NCBI GenBank assembly: GCA_958510875.1
Contig: OY294067.1
Location: 101,042,010-101,106,009, forward strand
DNA from: Endomychus coccineus
Lineage: Eukaryota > Arthropoda > Insecta > Coleoptera > Endomychidae
Length of the DNA stretch: 64,000 nt
Direction of reading: 5' to 3'
Under the pieces are notes generated by a model. It was not told the origin of the DNA and ran no database searches. It saw only the letters and a list, made by a program, of their open reading frames with translations. A program made the translations under genes and the position numbers. Positions 56,547 to 64,000 of this stretch are shown in pieces (positions within the stretch are counted from its first letter, which is position 1; the number at the start of each line of letters is the position of its first letter).

Positions 56547-59500
56547 CACGACCTTGTCCAGAAGCTCCTAGGAGCAAGGTTGCTAGTGGTGTTGAGGAGC
56601 AAGGTGAATGGACGCTGGTTAAGCGTCGGGGGAAAGGGAATGGTAACTTCAGAGTCATACAACCCGCGATGGAGAAAGATACGAGACCCACAACACCCAG
56701 GGTAGTAGTCCCTTGTGTAGGAGGCATAGGGTCATTCGGAGGGCCCACTAACTTAAGGGTTCGATTAAACGGACAACAGCGCACTTTATGCATAGACACC
56801 GGATCTGCTCTATCTCTTTTAAAGGAGAGTAGCGTACCAAGCGAGGCAGTATCCCTGCCCGGCGCGATTCGCTTGGTAGGCATTTCTGGAAAAGAGATGA
56901 CCTCTTCCGCCCTGGTCCAATGCCAGGTCGAATATAACAGAAGGCGGCCCCACCTGTTGCAAGACTGGGTGGTGGTTAAAAACCTTCCACTACATGCAGA
57001 CGGGATTTTGGGCAGAGACTTTCTGACCAAGTGCGGAGCCATCATGGACTACGCTCGTAACACCATTAAGATTAGAGGAATAACTACGCCACTTGTTATG
57101 GATATGCCCTATAAACGATCAAGTCAGGTGCTGGTGGCGCAAAAACCAACAACGCCCAGTACGATCGCCACCCCGTGCGCTAAGACAAAGCCTCAACACC
57201 CACCGGCTCCTACAACCTCAAACGGAAGGCCATGCAGACCCTCTCATTACTCTGAACCGCCACCGGTAAAGCCAACGTACGCCCAGGTAGCCTCACTTAC
57301 TCGGCCCAAACCCTCCGTTAGGTCTCCCCCATTGCATAAACCTCCACATATCACGGAAATCAGTAAGGGCGATACCCCGAAAGGCACGCGCAGGAATTCT
57401 GAAGCGATACCACCCTCCCCACGGCGATGTCACGTAAGTTTATGGGAAAGGGAATCCATACCTCCTCGAAGTGAAATCGAATGTTGGGGTAAGGTAACAG
57501 GACAAAAACCTACGGGAGAATTGGGAATGATTGAGGCCTCGGGTGGAGACCTGGAAGTGGGAGTACTGATCGCCAACGCGGTAGTACCATTCACCAAGAA
57601 AGTGAGAATACGTCTCATGAATTTGAACAACTACGCGGTCCGAATAAGGGCAAAGACGGTGTTGGGCACCCTATCTCCTGGGGTGGAAGTTTTAAGCGAG
57701 GCTCAGAAGCAGGTCGAACCGGCTCGTCCGGCTCAGTTATGGTGTAGACCAGATTGGGAAGACCGAGAAACAGGGAATTCAGACGCAGTGGATTTGTCTC
57801 ATCTGCCTAAGGACACCCAAGCCTTAGTGAGAGCTTTTCTCCAAAGATACGACCACATCTTTTGTGGTGAGGACGAGATCCTATCCAGCACGGATAATGT
57901 GAAGCATCGAATAATCACCGAAAATGTACCTCCCATCTCAAAAGCCCCTTATCGAGTACCCTTCCATACTAGAGACGAACTGAGAAAGGAAATCGATCGG
58001 CTACTGGACGAGAAGATAATAAGGGAATCAAGAAGTCCCTGGAGCGCCCCTGTAGTTATGGTAAGACGGAAGCAGCCCGACGGCTCTATGAAGATCCGCC
58101 TTTGCATCGATTATAGGGCTCTTAACGCCGTGACTAAAAGGGACTACTACCCGCTCCCTCTTATAGAAGAGCTACTGGAACAATTCGGAGAGGCCAGTCT
58201 GTTCAGCGTGTTTGATGTGGCCTCGGCCTATCATCAAATAAAAATGGAAACTTCGGACATCGAAAAAACGGCTTTCAGCACTATGGACGGTCACTATGAA
58301 TTTCTGCGTATGCCTTTCGGGTTGTCCAATAGCCCTAGTACTTTTGCTCGGTTTATCAACACCACAATGGCCGGTTTGAACCATCTCATATGCAGCGTAT
58401 ATCTGGACGATATCATCACTTATAGCACCGACGATGTGACCGAACATCTACGACGACTGGCCTTAGTTTTCGATCGCTTAGCGGAAGCCAACATAAAGTT
58501 AAAACCTAGTAAGTGTCACATGTTGAAACCAAAGGTAACCTACTTAGGCCACGAAATTTCCAAGGCGGGTGTAAGCCCTTTAACAGACAAAGTGCAAGCT
58601 ATTAAGGATTTTCCCATTCCCACTAAGGTGAAAGAGGTGCGAGGATTTCTAGGCTTGGTAGGATGGTATCGGAAGTTTATCCCGAACTTCGCTGAGTTAG
58701 CGGCCCCACTTACGGAGTTAACAAAGAAGGACGTGAAGTTCATAATCACGGAACAGGTGCTGGGGTCCATTAACAGCTTAAAGGAGGCCTTGACCTCGGA
58801 AAGCGTGCTGATCCATCCTAATTTTAAGGAACCGTTCATCCTATCAACGGATGCATCAGGAACAGGGATCGCCGCTGTGCTGAGCCAAAAGGTCGATGGA
58901 CACGAACGGCCTGTAGCTTTTGCAAGCAGGAAATTGACCGGCGCGGAGACCAGGTACACGGTCACTGAATTAGAATGCCTCGCAGTTGTATTTGGGGTGA
59001 AGCAGTATAGATGTTTTCTGTATGGGAAGAAATTTGAGGTGGTAACGGACCACATTTCCCTCAAGTGGCTGTTGTCACTAAAGGATCCCACCTCCAGATT
59101 GGGACGGTGGTCGATCTTGCTATCAGAATACGACATAGAGGTCATACATCGGCCGGGGAGGAAGCACGGGAACGTAGACGCATTAAGTCGGGTTTACGAA
59201 AGCCCGGACTGGGACTTTGAAATGGACAGATGTCTTAAGGACATAGCAGGAAAGCAGATCGGGGGTAAATCGGTAGATAACGTTGAAGGAGATCTGCTTA
59301 AAGCCCCAGAGAAATTCGCTTTGGCTCACTGTGTGAGTGCGGATTTCGGCATGTCCCAGGGAGTTGCACTAAAATTTAGAGAGGCTTATGGAAACACCTA
59401 TCTGCTGAAGAAACAGAATAAGAAGGTGGGAGAGGTTGCCAGTATGGAAGCCCAAGGGCGCCTCACGTTACATATGGTCACCAAGGACAAAATCTCCGAT

Positions 59501-61330
59501 AAGCCCACGGAACGATCCGTGTTCCAAGCCCTCTGGAACCTTAGGCAGTTATGTTTAGAAAAAGGGGTTTTATGGTTAGCTATGCCACGAATCGCGTGCG
59601 GATTAGACGGGTTAGATTGGGGAGTCATCGGGCCAATGATAGAGTGGATGTTCGGTCACACGCCCATTAAGGTCAGGATCTACGGGTTGGACAAGTCGAA
59701 GACTGCGGAAGGGACTGGAATATGTCTTACCGCGCAGGATAGGGACAGGTGCTGCGTCCAATTAGTAAGGGATTTAGGGACATGTTTGACGAGCACCGAG
59801 TTAGAACCTGTATGGGATGGGGCAGATATAGTGGTAGCCCAGAAAAAGGACCAGTTTTGCGCCAAAGTAGTGAGGGACTTAGACCCCAAGTCAGGTGAGG
59901 GTAACGGATACCGATTGTCTCGGAGTAGTGTGTTGTACCAGGTAGCGGACAACGGAACCGAGCGGCTCGTCGTACCTCAGAGTTGGGTACCGAGAGCAAT
60001 GCACGACTACCACGATGTGGCATACATCGGCCACCCAGGGCAGTATAAGACTTGGCGGCTGATGCGTCAGAGGCTGTTCTGGCCGGAAATGAGGAAAGAC
60101 ATAAGGAGGTACTGCGGAAGATGCCACCGGTGTAACCAACGTAAAACGTCACCTCATTTAGGGAAGGCACCCTTACAAAGATTCACTGAAGTATGCGAGC
60201 CTTTCGAGAGGACCGCAATGGACATTGTGGGGCCGTTGGTGAGATCCGATAACGAAAATCGGTACATGCTTACTTTCCAGGACCACTTTACCAAATACAT
60301 CGAGATAGTGCCAATTCCCGACCAGACAGCAAATACCGTAGCACGGGCGCTAGTAGAACGTGTCGTTCTGCGTCACTCCGCACCGAAGGTCCTCATTTCG
60401 GACCAAGGCTCTAATTTTATGTCCGCCGTGATGAAGGAGGTCTGTAAGATACTAGGGATAGAACAGTGTCGCACCTCCCCCTTTCATCCACAGACGAATG
60501 GAGGTCTAGAAAGGGCACACCGAGTGATCAAGGATATCTTGTCCCATTACGTGGGCAAGGACCAGTCAGATTGGGACACGTGGGTACCTTATTTAGCTTT
60601 CGCGTATAATACGCAGCTACACACTTCCACCGGATTCAGCCCATTTTTCCTGCTATACGGTCGAGATGCAGTGTTCCCCACGGAATTAGAGAAAAATAGA
60701 ACACGTTATGATAGTGACGTGAACTATGCGGCCGAGCTTCTGGGAAGATGGAATAAGGTATATCCGGAAGTAAAACGGAACATGGCAGTAGCGGCCGATT
60801 ATCGAGAGCGGCAATATAACAAGACCGCTAAGCCCCGGAGATGTCGCCTAGGCGACCTGGTCTATGTGAGGGACGAAACGCAGGTGCGAGGCCTCAGCAA
60901 AAAGCTGATGAATAAGTGGAAAGGGCCGTTTCGAGTACTGGAGCAAACCGGGCCGGTAAACTATAGGGTTCGATTATTAGGAGCGAGAAAAGATGCCGTG
61001 GTGCATATAAATCGAATGAAACCCTATCCAGGGGGTGGGGAACAGGACGAAGAAAAGGAATATACGGAGGAAGAGATTAGGCGAGCTAATGAACAGCTCA
61101 GTACGCCTGAAGTGAGTCCCACCGCCGGTGAAAACTCCAGAGTAAGGGACTACATCTATCGATTACCCCATCCCCCGGCAATTTTACCGGGCCCGGCGGA
61201 ACCTAGACCGGACGTCAGGAGGCAAAATCGGGCACATCAAGACATAACGGACACCCCCATCGCTCTCCGTCGCCCCAAGCGTATTAGGCGACCGCCATCG
61301 TGGTACCAAGCTTGCGTCGAGAGGAGATAG
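56495..61330 (+). CDS. pol: Pol: protease, RT, RNase H, macrodomain, integrase
   Basis: The frame is open from 56495 and is entered by -1 frameshifting at 56543; residue numbers here count from ATG 56669 (1553 residues). Order: aspartic protease with CIDTGSALSLL (D43) and GILGRDFL; RT with LCIDYRALNAVT, DVASAYHQI and YLDD (578-581); RNase H with STDASGTGIAAVL, TELECLAVVF, TDHISLKWLL and GNVDALSR. Next a macrodomain (about 872-1007), a spacer of about 100 residues, then integrase with an HHCC finger (from H1122) and catalytic D1185, D1245 and E1281 (35 residues between the last two). A GPF/Y-type module (WKGPFRVLEQTGPVNYRV) ends in VHINRMKPY. All expected catalytic residues are present and there is no internal stop. 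The extra domain between RNase H and integrase makes this Pol longer than usual for the family. Confidence 0.93.
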   Translation, partial: EAEQRSPIGAIKTSFKLARPCPEAPRSKVASGVEEQGEWTLVKRRGKGNGNFRVIQPAMEKDTRPTTPRVVVPCVGGIGSFGGPTNLRVRLNGQQRTLCIDTGSALSLLKESSVPSEAVSLPGAIRLVGISGKEMTSSALVQCQVEYNRRRPHLLQDWVVVKNLPLHADGILGRDFLTKCGAIMDYARNTIKIRGITTPLVMDMPYKRSSQVLVAQKPTTPSTIATPCAKTKPQHPPAPTTSNGRPCRPSHYSEPPPVKPTYAQVASLTRPKPSVRSPPLHKPPHITEISKGDTPKGTRRNSEAIPPSPRRCHVSLWERESIPPRSEIECWGKVTGQKPTGELGMIEASGGDLEVGVLIANAVVPFTKKVRIRLMNLNNYAVRIRAKTVLGTLSPGVEVLSEAQKQVEPARPAQLWCRPDWEDRETGNSDAVDLSHLPKDTQALVRAFLQRYDHIFCGEDEILSSTDNVKHRIITENVPPISKAPYRVPFHTRDELRKEIDRLLDEKIIRESRSPWSAPVVMVRRKQPDGSMKIRLCIDYRALNAVTKRDYYPLPLIEELLEQFGEASLFSVFDVASAYHQIKMETSDIEKTAFSTMDGHYEFLRMPFGLSNSPSTFARFINTTMAGLNHLICSVYLDDIITYSTDDVTEHLRRLALVFDRLAEANIKLKPSKCHMLKPKVTYLGHEISKAGVSPLTDKVQAIKDFPIPTKVKEVRGFLGLVGWYRKFIPNFAELAAPLTELTKKDVKFIITEQVLGSINSLKEALTSESVLIHPNFKEPFILSTDASGTGIAAVLSQKVDGHERPVAFASRKLTGAETRYTVTELECLAVVFGVKQYRCFLYGKKFEVVTDHISLKWLLSLKDPTSRLGRWSILLSEYDIEVIHRPGRKHGNVDALSRVYESPDWDFEMDRCLKDIAGKQIGGKSVDNVEGDLLKAPEKFALAHCVSADFGMSQGVALKFREAYGNTYLLKKQNKKVGEVASMEAQGRLTLHMVTKDKISDKPTERSVFQALWNLRQLCLEKGVLWLAMPRIACGLDGLDWGVIGPMIEWMFGHTPIKVRIYGLDKSKTAEGTGICLTAQDRDRCCVQLVRDLGTCLTSTELEPVWDGADIVVAQKKDQFCAKVVRDLDPKSGEGNGYRLSRSSVLYQVADNGTERLVVPQSWVPRAMHDYHDVAYIGHPGQYKTWRLMRQRLFWPEMRKDIRRYCGRCHRCNQRKTSPHLGKAPLQRFTEVCEPFERTAMDIVGPLVRSDNENRYMLTFQDHFTKYIEIVPIPDQTANTVARALVERVVLRHSAPKVLISDQGSNFMSAVMKEVCKILGIEQCRTSPFHPQTNGGLERAHRVIKDILSHYVGKDQSDWDTWVPYLAFAYNTQLHTSTGFSPFFLLYGRDAVFPTELEKNRTRYDSDVNYAAELLGRWNKVYPEVKRNMAVAADYRERQYNKTAKPRRCRLGDLVYVRDETQVRGLSKKLMNKWKGPFRVLEQTGPVNYRVRLLGARKDAVVHINRMKPYPGGGEQDEEKEYTEEEIRRANEQLSTPEVSPTAGENSRVRDYIYRLPHPPAILPGPAEPRPDVRRQNRAHQDITDTPIALRRPKRIRRPPSWYQACVERR
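56537..56600 (+). promoter_or_regulatory. -1 ribosomal frameshift signal: TTTAAAC plus pseudoknot
   Basis: The heptamer TTTAAAC (56537-56543) is in the gag frame as T TTA AAC and is followed at once by the gag TAG. Seven bases later a stem ACCTTGTCC (56551-56559) pairs with GGAGCAAGGT (56571-56580, one bulged G). The loop bases GCTCCT (56564-56569) can pair with AGGAGC (56595-56600), giving an H-type pseudoknot. Slipping one base back enters the pol frame, open from 56495. Confidence 0.85.
59282..59690 (+). other. TARG1/OARD1-like macrodomain within Pol
   Basis: Pol residues about 872-1007 read as a complete small macrodomain: GDLLKAPEKFALAHCVSADF (ADP-ribose-binding first strand), GMSQGVALKFREAYG (glycine loop; one Gly is Ser), VGEVASMEAQGRLTLHMVTK, DKPT, WNLRQLC, then MPRIACGLDGLDWGVI. 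This wording is that of the TARG1/OARD1 (ALC1-like) branch, which hydrolyses ADP-ribose from glutamate/aspartate and deacetylates O-acetyl-ADP-ribose. In human TARG1 the catalytic pair is Lys84 and Asp125; here K939 and D980 occupy the same motifs with the same spacing of 41. Enzymatic activity is therefore plausible. The position between RNase H and integrase parallels dUTPase insertion in some lentiviral Pols. Role in the element is unknown. Confidence 0.85.
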
Positions 61331-61994
61331 GAGGTTCGGAGGGAACATGTCACGCTCGCGCCATCGGAACCAAAAACCAGGCGCGAGATAATAGGGTGAG
61401 CTCTTCTGGCTCAGAGGCGTCACGGCCACAACCGGTCAGCCAACGTAGGTAGAATCGTAAATGAGGGCACTCTTTTGTTCCGTTCTCTGGTAGGTCTGAG
61501 GGTAAGGATGGATGTTGAATGAGAACACCCCGTTGCGTCTCCGGGTAACAGTTAAATAGTTGAAGAATAGGACGCGGGCTCTACCTTGCCGAGGGGTAAA
61601 ACCCCCCCGAATAGGGATGGGAGGGTTGTTATAGTTACCCAGATGTCCCATTCCTCTTTATATACCCGGGGATCTGGATGACTATAGCAACAGCGTGAAT
61701 GTGGTCAGCCCAGGTTGCGAGTTTGAAAGCGCGAATGAATGAGGACCGTATGGTCAGGAGTGTTACCGATTATGGTGGGGCCTAGGTCCGATATACTGTG
61801 ATTGTCCATCCCCCCTAATCTTCTCGAAACCCCTCCAGGGTTCCAGCGAGGATAACACCCGTGACTATGGGCGTCAGGGATCGAATGAAGCATGTTTTTT
61901 TTTTTTTTGTTTTTAACAGTATGACACTTCAAATATTCCTTATTTGGTTATATTTAGTTCGTTTCGGTTATTCACATACCCACCCTTCCAAAAG

Positions 61995-62182
61995 CTCAAC
62001 TCGCCATCTGGGAGGACTCCGTAATCTTCTCAGTCTCGCTCCGATTTAGTATATGTACCGCCGAAGCGAATAAAAGCTATGTGAACGCCGTCTGATAATA
62101 ATTACTCAGCTCGCCCTCTTGGGGGACTCAGTACTCTTCTCCGCCTCGTTCCATTTTAGTATATGTACCACCGAGGCGAGTT
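61995..62182 (+). repeat. Two imperfect direct repeats, 110-bp spacing
   Basis: CTCAACTCGCC...TTTAGTATATGTACCGCCGA at 61995 onward recurs as CTCAGCTCGCC...TTTAGTATATGTACCACCGA from 62105. Each unit begins with a CTCGCC motif and ends with its near complement (GGCGAG/AGCGAA), so each can fold into a stem. Confidence 0.75.
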
Positions 62183-62856
62183 TTTTTTTTTCTCCTTCTT
62201 AAGTTCCTTTTTTTTTTATTCTGTGACTTCCACTTGTGCCCGATCCCCATCAAGTCATCCATCCTGTAGCCGATGGAAATCATTACTGGACACTAGTCCG
62301 CAAGACTTCAGTAAAATCAAAGTCGTCATAATTGCCGTCCGTATATGTGAGTCGATGTAGAAATCTAGCTAAATAGTTAATTCAGACTGTCAGAGGATGG
62401 GACAAAATAAGAGCAGCCCTTACTATAAGTCCGAAACTCATGCAAACGTGATATAAATCTTCCAGCCTCCGTGGCTGCAGCGACCTGTGAACGGGACCAC
62501 TGCGCCGGAGGGTAGAGGACCCTAAGGGAGGGATTGATTCCCCCATGTGTTAAGGAGATCACGTATCCCCAGGGGAAGAGAAAGGGAATCGAGAAAGCTC
62601 TAGCGGAATGAAAAGTATACACAGACCTTTAGATGGTCGGGAGTCGTATGGGGATTATACCCTTAATTTATTTTTTGTGTTTTTATTATTTTCGTGTTCC
62701 GGTGGATGATCAATACCCAAATTTTAGGTATCACTAATACAATGATGGGGGTTTGGGGGTTCAGGTCAGGGTTTAGGTCACACAAAAAAGGGCCTGGTTC
62801 TAAATTCTTTTTTTTTGTTTTTGGATTCTCTTCCCATTTTCTCGGGATCTATTTCA

Positions 62857-62858
62857 GA
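62857..62858 (+). promoter_or_regulatory. Candidate splice acceptor for env RNA
   Basis: CTTCCCATTTTCTCGGGATC-TATTTCAG is a good pyrimidine tract and AG only 10 bases before the env ATG. Confidence 0.5.
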
Positions 62859-62867
62859 GTGCCAAAG

Positions 62868-64000
62868 ATGTATCTCGTCCTGGCGATGACGCTCCTAACT
62901 CAAATGGGGAATGGATTGATCGTGTACAACTGTGAAGGGGACTCGTTAAACACAACGATGGTTTCACTGAAGACGGTGACTCCCTGTCCGGCCCCATCCA
63001 CGGAATATAAGGAAGAAGCAGGCCGAATCCAAGTATTACAGCAACGGAATTACGGACAACGATACGTACGCGCCTGCCTGGTAGAGGTCACAAGGACCAT
63101 CTCGCACTGCGGCATGCACAGTCACTCTTCGGTGGTAACAAATGGATTATCAAGCTACATATTTAAACTAGGAGCGGAAAAATGCAACGAAGCTCATTCG
63201 TTCCAATCCTTACGAGTTCATGGTCACATCATAAACAAACTGACATTAAATGGTACTACTTATGCAGCCATGACTCTTTTCGGATCCGTACAAGCGGACG
63301 GGTCATGTATAGGCAGTGGATTTTCAGAAGACGGTCAAACATGGGCCTCAGTGGTGGTGTTGGCAAATGTCAAAATTATCCTTCGGGACTATTGGGCCAC
63401 AGTAAAATTGGAGATAAACGAAATCGCATTAGCCGGAGGTATTGCTTGTAACTACCTGAAGGGATACTGTATGGATTCGACTTATGGCGAAACCACTTGG
63501 AATATAGACTTACTAGGGGCTTGCGAGAAGGATTTAGTATCACTGTACGAAGGGGAAGCTCACTTAGTAAGGAGTAAGCAAGGAGACGTATATGTTGTAG
63601 TAGAGCGAGCCGACAAAGTGTTCGCGCTAGCTCTCATCTCTCTTACGGAACACTGCGGTCACGAAGTTTGGCAGACCGAACATCCGAAACTACTAGTTAG
63701 AAACATCAGCAGCCTACCGCCCACTAAGGCAACGGAAAATATAGAGGTAGCGAATATAGATCTACTATCTTATGTCAACAGCAAGCTCCTCTACATCGAG
63801 CAGTCAACCAAGCACAGTTGGGCCAGACTGTATGCCGACACAATTCACCGGAGATGCCTAATACGCCGAGAGATTTGGCAAAATCAGTTGGCCACCGTAT
63901 TACATGCCCGCGAAGATGTAGGATGGACAATAAAGAAGGAACCGGGATACCTAGGAAAGGTGCTAGGGGAGGTAATCTACCTAGTCCAATGTAAACCCCG
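62868..64000 (+). CDS. env: Env-like glycoprotein, jingchuvirus type (partial, open at edge)
   Basis: ATG 62868 opens a frame with no stop to the window edge (377 codons seen). The first 16 or so residues are hydrophobic (MYLVLAMTLL...), a probable signal peptide, followed by the ectodomain beginning IVYNC. Features seen: many Cys residues, N-glycosylation sites such as NTT and NGT, a CGMHSHSS motif (Cys at residue 81), GSCIGSG, a TWASVVV strand, RDYWATV and a later CxxDSTYGETTW region. This arrangement resembles glycoproteins of chuvirus-like negative-strand RNA viruses and the copies of them captured by insect LTR elements. It does not show the furin site plus fusion peptide layout of the errantivirus/baculovirus F type. 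The membrane anchor must lie beyond the window. Likely expressed from a spliced RNA. Assignment is by motif memory and needs a profile search. Confidence 0.65.
   Translation, partial: MYLVLAMTLLTQMGNGLIVYNCEGDSLNTTMVSLKTVTPCPAPSTEYKEEAGRIQVLQQRNYGQRYVRACLVEVTRTISHCGMHSHSSVVTNGLSSYIFKLGAEKCNEAHSFQSLRVHGHIINKLTLNGTTYAAMTLFGSVQADGSCIGSGFSEDGQTWASVVVLANVKIILRDYWATVKLEINEIALAGGIACNYLKGYCMDSTYGETTWNIDLLGACEKDLVSLYEGEAHLVRSKQGDVYVVVERADKVFALALISLTEHCGHEVWQTEHPKLLVRNISSLPPTKATENIEVANIDLLSYVNSKLLYIEQSTKHSWARLYADTIHRRCLIRREIWQNQLATVLHAREDVGWTIKKEPGYLGKVLGEVIYLVQCKP

Larger units (their letters stand above)
61331..62867 (+). other. Pol-env spacer with T-tracts, acceptor sites and a duplicated segment
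   Basis: 1.5 kb without a supported gene. It holds a strong pyrimidine tract ending TTTTTAACAG at about 61919, a second ending ATCTATTTCAG at 62857, and a duplicated 78-bp segment. Short open frames here show no motif. Confidence 0.5.
54100..64000 (+). mobile_element. Env-bearing Ty3/Gypsy retrotransposon with Pol macrodomain (right end outside window)
   Basis: In order: LTR promoter and poly(A) signal (54185-54495), primer-binding site (54612), about 1 kb leader with a splice donor, gag (55656-56546), a frameshift site, pol (to 61330), a 1.5-kb spacer, and an env-like ORF open at the edge. All three frames are free of internal stops over about 2,200 codons, so the copy may be active or very recent. 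It is distinctly less AT-rich than its surroundings. The left LTR boundary and the entire 3' end are not visible. Confidence 0.85.

Noticed and set aside
58540..59145. 201-codon minus-strand open frame opposite pol (and similar ones at 56410-57045 and 59727-60170)
   Set aside because: They lie wholly antisense to a protein with clear domains and show no motif of their own; they result from the less AT-rich composition and codon usage of pol.

Overview
The window reads as AT-rich nuclear DNA of an insect (a beetle would fit, but the sequence alone does not fix the order). It has spliceosomal GT-AG introns, one host gene with short exons, and otherwise a dense, nested layer of transposable elements from nearly every eukaryotic class. 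Only three exons look like ordinary host coding sequence: the 3' end of a phospholipase B1-like (GDSL/SGNH) gene on the + strand (6076-6221, 6652-6820, 11547-11707), with a 4.7 kb last intron.

Layout. 1-1303: gag, primer-binding site and probable LTR of a Ty3/Gypsy element (- strand) running off the left edge. 2.1-3.4 kb: a foldback element, then a Penelope-like fragment. 4.8-11.7 kb: tRNA-like scrap, a palindromic MITE and the phospholipase exons. 12.1-15.3 kb: a 5'-inverted (twin-primed) non-LTR 3' end, a Penelope-like RT/GIY-YIG fragment (-) and a decayed piggyBac (+). 15.8-20 kb: a decayed BEL/Pao element (+). 20.2-21.7 kb: a Crypton-like tyrosine-recombinase element with a 58-bp intron. 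22.4-23.3 kb: a hAT relic with target duplication. 25.5-31.9 kb: a second BEL/Pao element (-) with both LTRs, containing a nested hAT. 32.9-36.1 kb: a palindromic MITE, a hammerhead-like ribozyme motif inside a short insert with flanking direct repeats, and a foldback made of 143-bp units. 38.1-42.5 kb: mariner-type relics, a Jockey-like RT relic and a third foldback. 44.3-47.9 kb: a Tc1/mariner-superfamily element with about 660-bp terminal inverted repeats, a transposase broken by one TGA, and a nested LTR/gag fragment. 48.6-50.3 kb: an RLE-type (R2/R4-Dong-like) non-LTR relic. 50.6-51.3 kb: two MITEs.

The most interesting unit is at the right end (about 54.1 kb to the edge). It is an intact-looking, less AT-rich, env-bearing Ty3/Gypsy element with LTR promoter, primer-binding site, gag, a canonical TTTAAAC -1 frameshift site plus a predicted H-type pseudoknot, a >1550-codon pol, and an env-like glycoprotein ORF still open at position 64000. 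Its Pol carries between RNase H and integrase a complete TARG1/OARD1-like macrodomain (ADP-ribose hydrolase fold). The two catalytic residues known for that family, Lys and Asp, are present at the same 41-residue spacing. The Env resembles jingchuviral (chuvirus-type) glycoproteins rather than the baculovirus-F-like Env of classical errantiviruses. Gag-Pol would be made by frameshifting from the genomic RNA and Env from a spliced RNA (donor near 55588, acceptor near 62857). The macrodomain could remove ADP-ribose marks placed by host PARPs during replication or integration; that role is inference.
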